From NCBI GenBank assembly GCA_934754755.1, contig CAKVJS010000028.1, positions 1-10,090 of the forward strand: a stretch of DNA of 10,090 nt, read 5' to 3'. The translations under genes and the position numbers were made by a program. A model generated the notes under the pieces. The model worked only from the letters and a program-made list of their open reading frames with translations, did not search any database and was not told the origin of the DNA. Shown here in pieces: positions 7,874 to 10,090 of the stretch (position 1 is its first letter; each line of letters starts with the position of its first letter). Source of the DNA: an uncultured Erysipelotrichales bacterium. GTDB taxonomy: Bacteria > Bacillota_I > Bacilli_A > Erysipelotrichales > Coprobacillaceae.

Positions 7874-8332
7874 ATGGGATTTAAAGACGATTGGGAGGAA
7901 AGAAAACAGCGCAAGGAAGCGCAATCTTACTTTCGTCAAAATAATAGTGAGTATATTACACCCCTAATGTATGTAAAGATGTTTATTATAGAATTTGGTA
8001 TTGCTGTATTGGGTGGCTTTATCATGGTCTGGTGGGTTTCCATGACCCATGTATCCAGTGTCTTCTTTGATATATTGATTGGTTATTTAGTAGGTTTGGC
8101 GAGTCAGAGAATGACCCATACAGGAAATATAAAACTGGCTATAGTGGCTGTTTTAGCCTATAGTATTGGTACAGTAGTGGGGATGATCGGCTATTATATG
8201 AGTAGTATTGGCTTTATGAACAGTAACCTTACGATAGTATGGTTTTATATAAGTATTATTTTTAGTAGTCCATTGGATTGTATCCTTCTGTTAGCCGGTG
8301 CTGTTTTTGCTTATTACGTAGCTAGAAGATAA
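7874..8332 (+). CDS. Unrecognised four-helix integral membrane protein
   Basis: I do not recognise this 152-residue protein. A charged, hydrophilic N-terminus (about 1-30, with DDWEERKQRKEAQ at 5-17) lacks a cleavable signal peptide. It is followed by hydrophobic segments at about 35-56, 63-78, 86-110 and 119-148; the last may be one long helix or a kinked one. The protein ends in ARR. By the positive-inside rule the basic N-terminus should be cytoplasmic. No catalytic motif is visible, and it does not show the pattern I associate with GtrA flippases. Its ATG lies 1 bp after the galU stop, and its ribosome binding site (GAAAGG, about 7859-7864) lies inside the end of galU, so translational coupling is likely. 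A terminator follows immediately. A role with galU in glycan or envelope assembly is inference from position only. Confidence 0.8.
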   Translation: MGFKDDWEERKQRKEAQSYFRQNNSEYITPLMYVKMFIIEFGIAVLGGFIMVWWVSMTHVSSVFFDILIGYLVGLASQRMTHTGNIKLAIVAVLAYSIGTVVGMIGYYMSSIGFMNSNLTIVWFYISIIFSSPLDCILLLAGAVFAYYVARR

Positions 8333-8360
8333 AGTTAAATCATATGATTTAGCTTTTTTT
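8331..8360 (+). terminator. Rho-independent terminator overlapping the stop codon of the membrane protein gene
   Basis: An 11-bp stem, AAAGTTAAATC (8331-8341) with GATTTAGCTTT (8346-8356), has one T-G wobble and the loop ATAT, and is followed by T to 8360. The 5' arm starts inside the TAA stop codon (8330-8332). It closes the rhomboid-galU-membrane protein operon. Confidence 0.88.
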
Positions 8361-8434
8361 GTCCATATTTTACTAAGAAGGTAGTATAGTAAAATAAAAA
8401 CATTATATAAACCCTTACATAGAAAGGTGAATTA

Positions 8435-8452
8435 TACTATGTAGACATAGTA
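8435..8452. promoter_or_regulatory. Perfect 18-bp dyad upstream of nifJ, candidate operator
   Basis: TACTATGT and ACATAGTA form perfect 8-bp inverted arms around AG. The centre (8443.5) lies about 62 bp upstream of the start point predicted from the TATAAT at 8494-8499, a common position for an activator. It does not match consensus sites I know for Rex, Fnr/Crp, Fur or CcpA. It has no adjacent T-run, so it is not a canonical terminator. Binding by a regulator is inferred, not shown. Confidence 0.45.
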
Positions 8453-8465
8453 CTTTACAGGCTTT

Positions 8466-8499
8466 TTGACTGGTAAATAGAATTTGTAAGTAGTATAAT
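8466..8499 (+). promoter_or_regulatory. Probable nifJ promoter with atypical -35 spacing
   Basis: A perfect -10 TATAAT (8494-8499) is clear. The best -35 match, TTGACT (8466-8471), is 22 bp away, too far for normal sigma-A contact. At the normal 17-bp distance there is only a poor match, TGGTAA (8471-8476). Either the promoter has a weak -35 and needs an activator, or the real -35 pairs with a poorer -10. Transcription from TATAAT would start near 8506, leaving a leader of about 24 bases with AAGGAGG (8512-8518). Confidence 0.55.
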
Positions 8500-8529
8500 G
8501 TGAATGGATGTAAGGAGGAATATTATAAA

Positions 8530-10090
8530 ATGACTAAGAAGTTTTTATCGATGGATGGAAACACAGCAGCTGCTCATGTAGCCTATGCTTTTACAGAAGT
8601 TGCTAGTATTTATCCAATTACCCCATCTTCACCAATGGCCGAAAATGCGGAAGCATGGGCAGCCCAAGGGAAGAAAAATCTATTTGGATCACCAGTGGAT
8701 GTTGTGGAAATGCAATCAGAAGCTGGGGCAGCTGGTGCGGTGCATGGTGCACTGCAGGGAGGAACACTAGCTACCACATTTACTGCATCACAAGGATTAC
8801 TTTTAATGTTACCAAACTTATATAAAATACAAGGGGAATTATTACCTGGTGTATTTCACGTATCAGCACGTGCTTTAGCGACTCGCTCGTTAAATATTTT
8901 TGGTGACCATCAGGATGTTTACGCATGCCGCCAAGTAGGGGCTCCAATGCTTTGTTCACATTCTGTACAGGAAGTCATGGATTTAAGTGGAATCGCTCAC
9001 TTAACTGCCATTAAGGCATCCGTGCCAATGATTCATTTCTTTGATGGATTTAGAACATCTCATGAAATTCAAAAAGTAGAAGTCTTAGGATACGAAGTTT
9101 TAGATTCCTTATTAGACAAAGAAGCATTACAACGCTTTAAGAAGCATGCATTAAATCCACATACGAACCCAATTGAACGTGGGGGAGCTGAAAATGATGA
9201 CATTTACTTCCAAGGGCGAGAAGCACAAAATAAACACTATGATGCCGTAGTAGAAATTGTTGTTGATTATATGAAAAAGATTTCTGCGATTACAGGTAGA
9301 GAGTATGCACCTTTTACGTACTATGGGGATCCTGATGCAACGCGTATTATTATTGCGATGGGATCGGTTACCGAAACGATTATTGAAACGATTGATTCTA
9401 TGCGTAAAGAGGGAGAAAAAGTAGGACTAATAAAGGTACATTTATATCGGCCTTTCTCCGCTAAATATATATTAGATGTATTACCTAAGACAGTAACAAA
9501 AGTAGCTGTTTTAGATCGTACTAAGGAAATGGGTGCTACTGGCGAACCATTATACTTAGATGTTGTTAGTGTCTTAAAAGATGTAGATCATGTCAAGACG
9601 ATCATCGGTGGTCGTTATGGTATGGGAAGCAAGGATACAACACCAGGACAAATTAAAGCTATTTATGAAAATTTATCAAAAGAACAACCACAAACACCAT
9701 TTACTATTGGTATCCATGATGATGTTACCCATTTATCTTTAACAGAAGATATGGACTTTAAAGTAGATGCTGATTATACAGCTTGTTTATTTTATGGACT
9801 AGGATCCGACGGAACTGTATCGGCGAATAAGTCTTCGATCAAGATTATTGGAGATAATACAGATCTATATTCACAAGCTTACTTTGCATATGATTCTAAA
9901 AAGGCCGGAGGAGCGACTCGGAGTAACCTACGTTTTGGGAATTCGCCTATTAAGGCAACGTATTATGTAAACAATGCGGACTTCATTTCTTGTTCGTTAG
10001 ATAATTACGTTTTAAAGTATGATATGTTAAAGAACCTTAAAGAAGGTGGATCCTTCTTATTAAATACCGATTTCTCTAAAGAGGACGTTG
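8530..10090 (+). CDS. nifJ: Pyruvate:ferredoxin (flavodoxin) oxidoreductase, N-terminal 520 residues (3' end outside window)
   Basis: Oxygen-sensitive cytosolic enzyme that oxidises pyruvate with CoA to acetyl-CoA and CO2, reducing ferredoxin or flavodoxin; central to fermentative pyruvate metabolism. The frame is open from the ATG at 8530 to the window end, giving 520 of the roughly 1170-1200 residues expected for the single-chain form. The N-terminal domain (about 1-240) has YPITPSSPM (28-36), MQSEAGAAGAVHGAL (61-75) and SARALATRSL (112-121). Thr31, Glu64 and Arg114 coincide in number with active-site residues of the Desulfovibrio africanus enzyme. Domain II follows (about 260-390). The gamma-type domain starts near 415, with GLGSDGTVSANK (423-434) and GGATRSNLRFG (460-470). 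The ferredoxin-like 4Fe-4S domain and the TPP-binding C-terminal domain would lie beyond the window. The start is set by AAGGAGG (8512-8518), 11 bases before the ATG, and by the conserved N-terminal residue numbering. Confidence 0.97.
   Translation, partial: MTKKFLSMDGNTAAAHVAYAFTEVASIYPITPSSPMAENAEAWAAQGKKNLFGSPVDVVEMQSEAGAAGAVHGALQGGTLATTFTASQGLLLMLPNLYKIQGELLPGVFHVSARALATRSLNIFGDHQDVYACRQVGAPMLCSHSVQEVMDLSGIAHLTAIKASVPMIHFFDGFRTSHEIQKVEVLGYEVLDSLLDKEALQRFKKHALNPHTNPIERGGAENDDIYFQGREAQNKHYDAVVEIVVDYMKKISAITGREYAPFTYYGDPDATRIIIAMGSVTETIIETIDSMRKEGEKVGLIKVHLYRPFSAKYILDVLPKTVTKVAVLDRTKEMGATGEPLYLDVVSVLKDVDHVKTIIGGRYGMGSKDTTPGQIKAIYENLSKEQPQTPFTIGIHDDVTHLSLTEDMDFKVDADYTACLFYGLGSDGTVSANKSSIKIIGDNTDLYSQAYFAYDSKKAGGATRSNLRFGNSPIKATYYVNNADFISCSLDNYVLKYDMLKNLKEGGSFLLNTDFSKEDV

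Noticed and set aside
8435..8467. Dyad plus following T-run (8463-8467) read as an intrinsic terminator or attenuator ahead of nifJ
   Set aside because: The T-run is short and starts 10 bases after the stem, so it does not form a canonical terminator; a true terminator already lies at 8331-8360.
8504..8533. Nine-codon frame ATG...TGA whose stop overlaps the nifJ ATG (ATGA overlap), a possible leader peptide
   Set aside because: It has no Shine-Dalgarno site of its own, and its ATG lies at or upstream of the transcription start predicted from TATAAT (about 8506).
8585..8770. Open frame of 61 codons inside nifJ
   Set aside because: It is a different frame from the strongly conserved PFOR N-terminus with its Thr31/Glu64/Arg114 pattern; a shadow.
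1..10090. Search for defence systems, phage, transposons, CRISPR repeats, tRNA or rRNA
   Set aside because: No repeat arrays, transposase motifs, integrase motifs, tRNA-like cloverleafs or rRNA stretches were seen; all coding space is filled by housekeeping or metabolic genes with consistent base composition.

Overview
The window looks like an ordinary chromosomal segment of a low-GC, Gram-positive, fermentative anaerobe (Bacillota; an Erysipelotrichia- or Clostridia-like lineage is my guess). The reasons are the AT-rich coding and intergenic sequence, strong AAGGAGG-type Shine-Dalgarno sites, sigma-A-type promoters, short hairpin-plus-T-run terminators, and the pairing of pyruvate phosphate dikinase with pyruvate:ferredoxin oxidoreductase. 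TGG is used for Trp and no gene reads through TGA, so the standard bacterial code applies. Every gene found is on the + strand. There is no RNA gene, mobile element, CRISPR array or prophage, and no gene-free stretch longer than about 200 bases.

Layout: (1) 1-1703, the C-terminal half of asparaginyl-tRNA synthetase (asnS), followed 8 bp later by a D-2-hydroxyacid dehydrogenase; a terminator follows. (2) 1778-3452, a single-gene unit with its own promoter and terminator, encoding a DEAD-box RNA helicase with a DbpA-like C-terminal RNA-binding domain. (3) 3467-6220, a single-gene unit for pyruvate phosphate dikinase (ppdK), with a near-consensus promoter and a strong GC-rich terminator. (4) 6285-8360, an apparent three-gene operon: rhomboid intramembrane protease, UTP-glucose-1-phosphate uridylyltransferase (galU), and a four-helix membrane protein I do not recognise. 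(5) 8361-10090, a leader region with a perfect 18-bp dyad, then the first 520 codons of pyruvate:ferredoxin (flavodoxin) oxidoreductase (nifJ/por), cut by the window end.

How the genes fit together: PpdK interconverts PEP and pyruvate using AMP/PPi, and PFOR oxidises pyruvate to acetyl-CoA with reduction of ferredoxin. The two enzymes therefore act consecutively around pyruvate, although they are separate transcription units with the rhomboid/galU operon between them. GalU supplies UDP-glucose for envelope glycopolymers or glycolipids, and its two operon partners are membrane proteins, so that operon probably has an envelope role (inference). AsnRS and the RNA helicase are housekeeping functions.

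I found no convincing evidence of a novel biological system. The observations most worth a second look are the dyad and atypical promoter architecture upstream of nifJ, and the unidentified membrane protein tightly coupled to galU.
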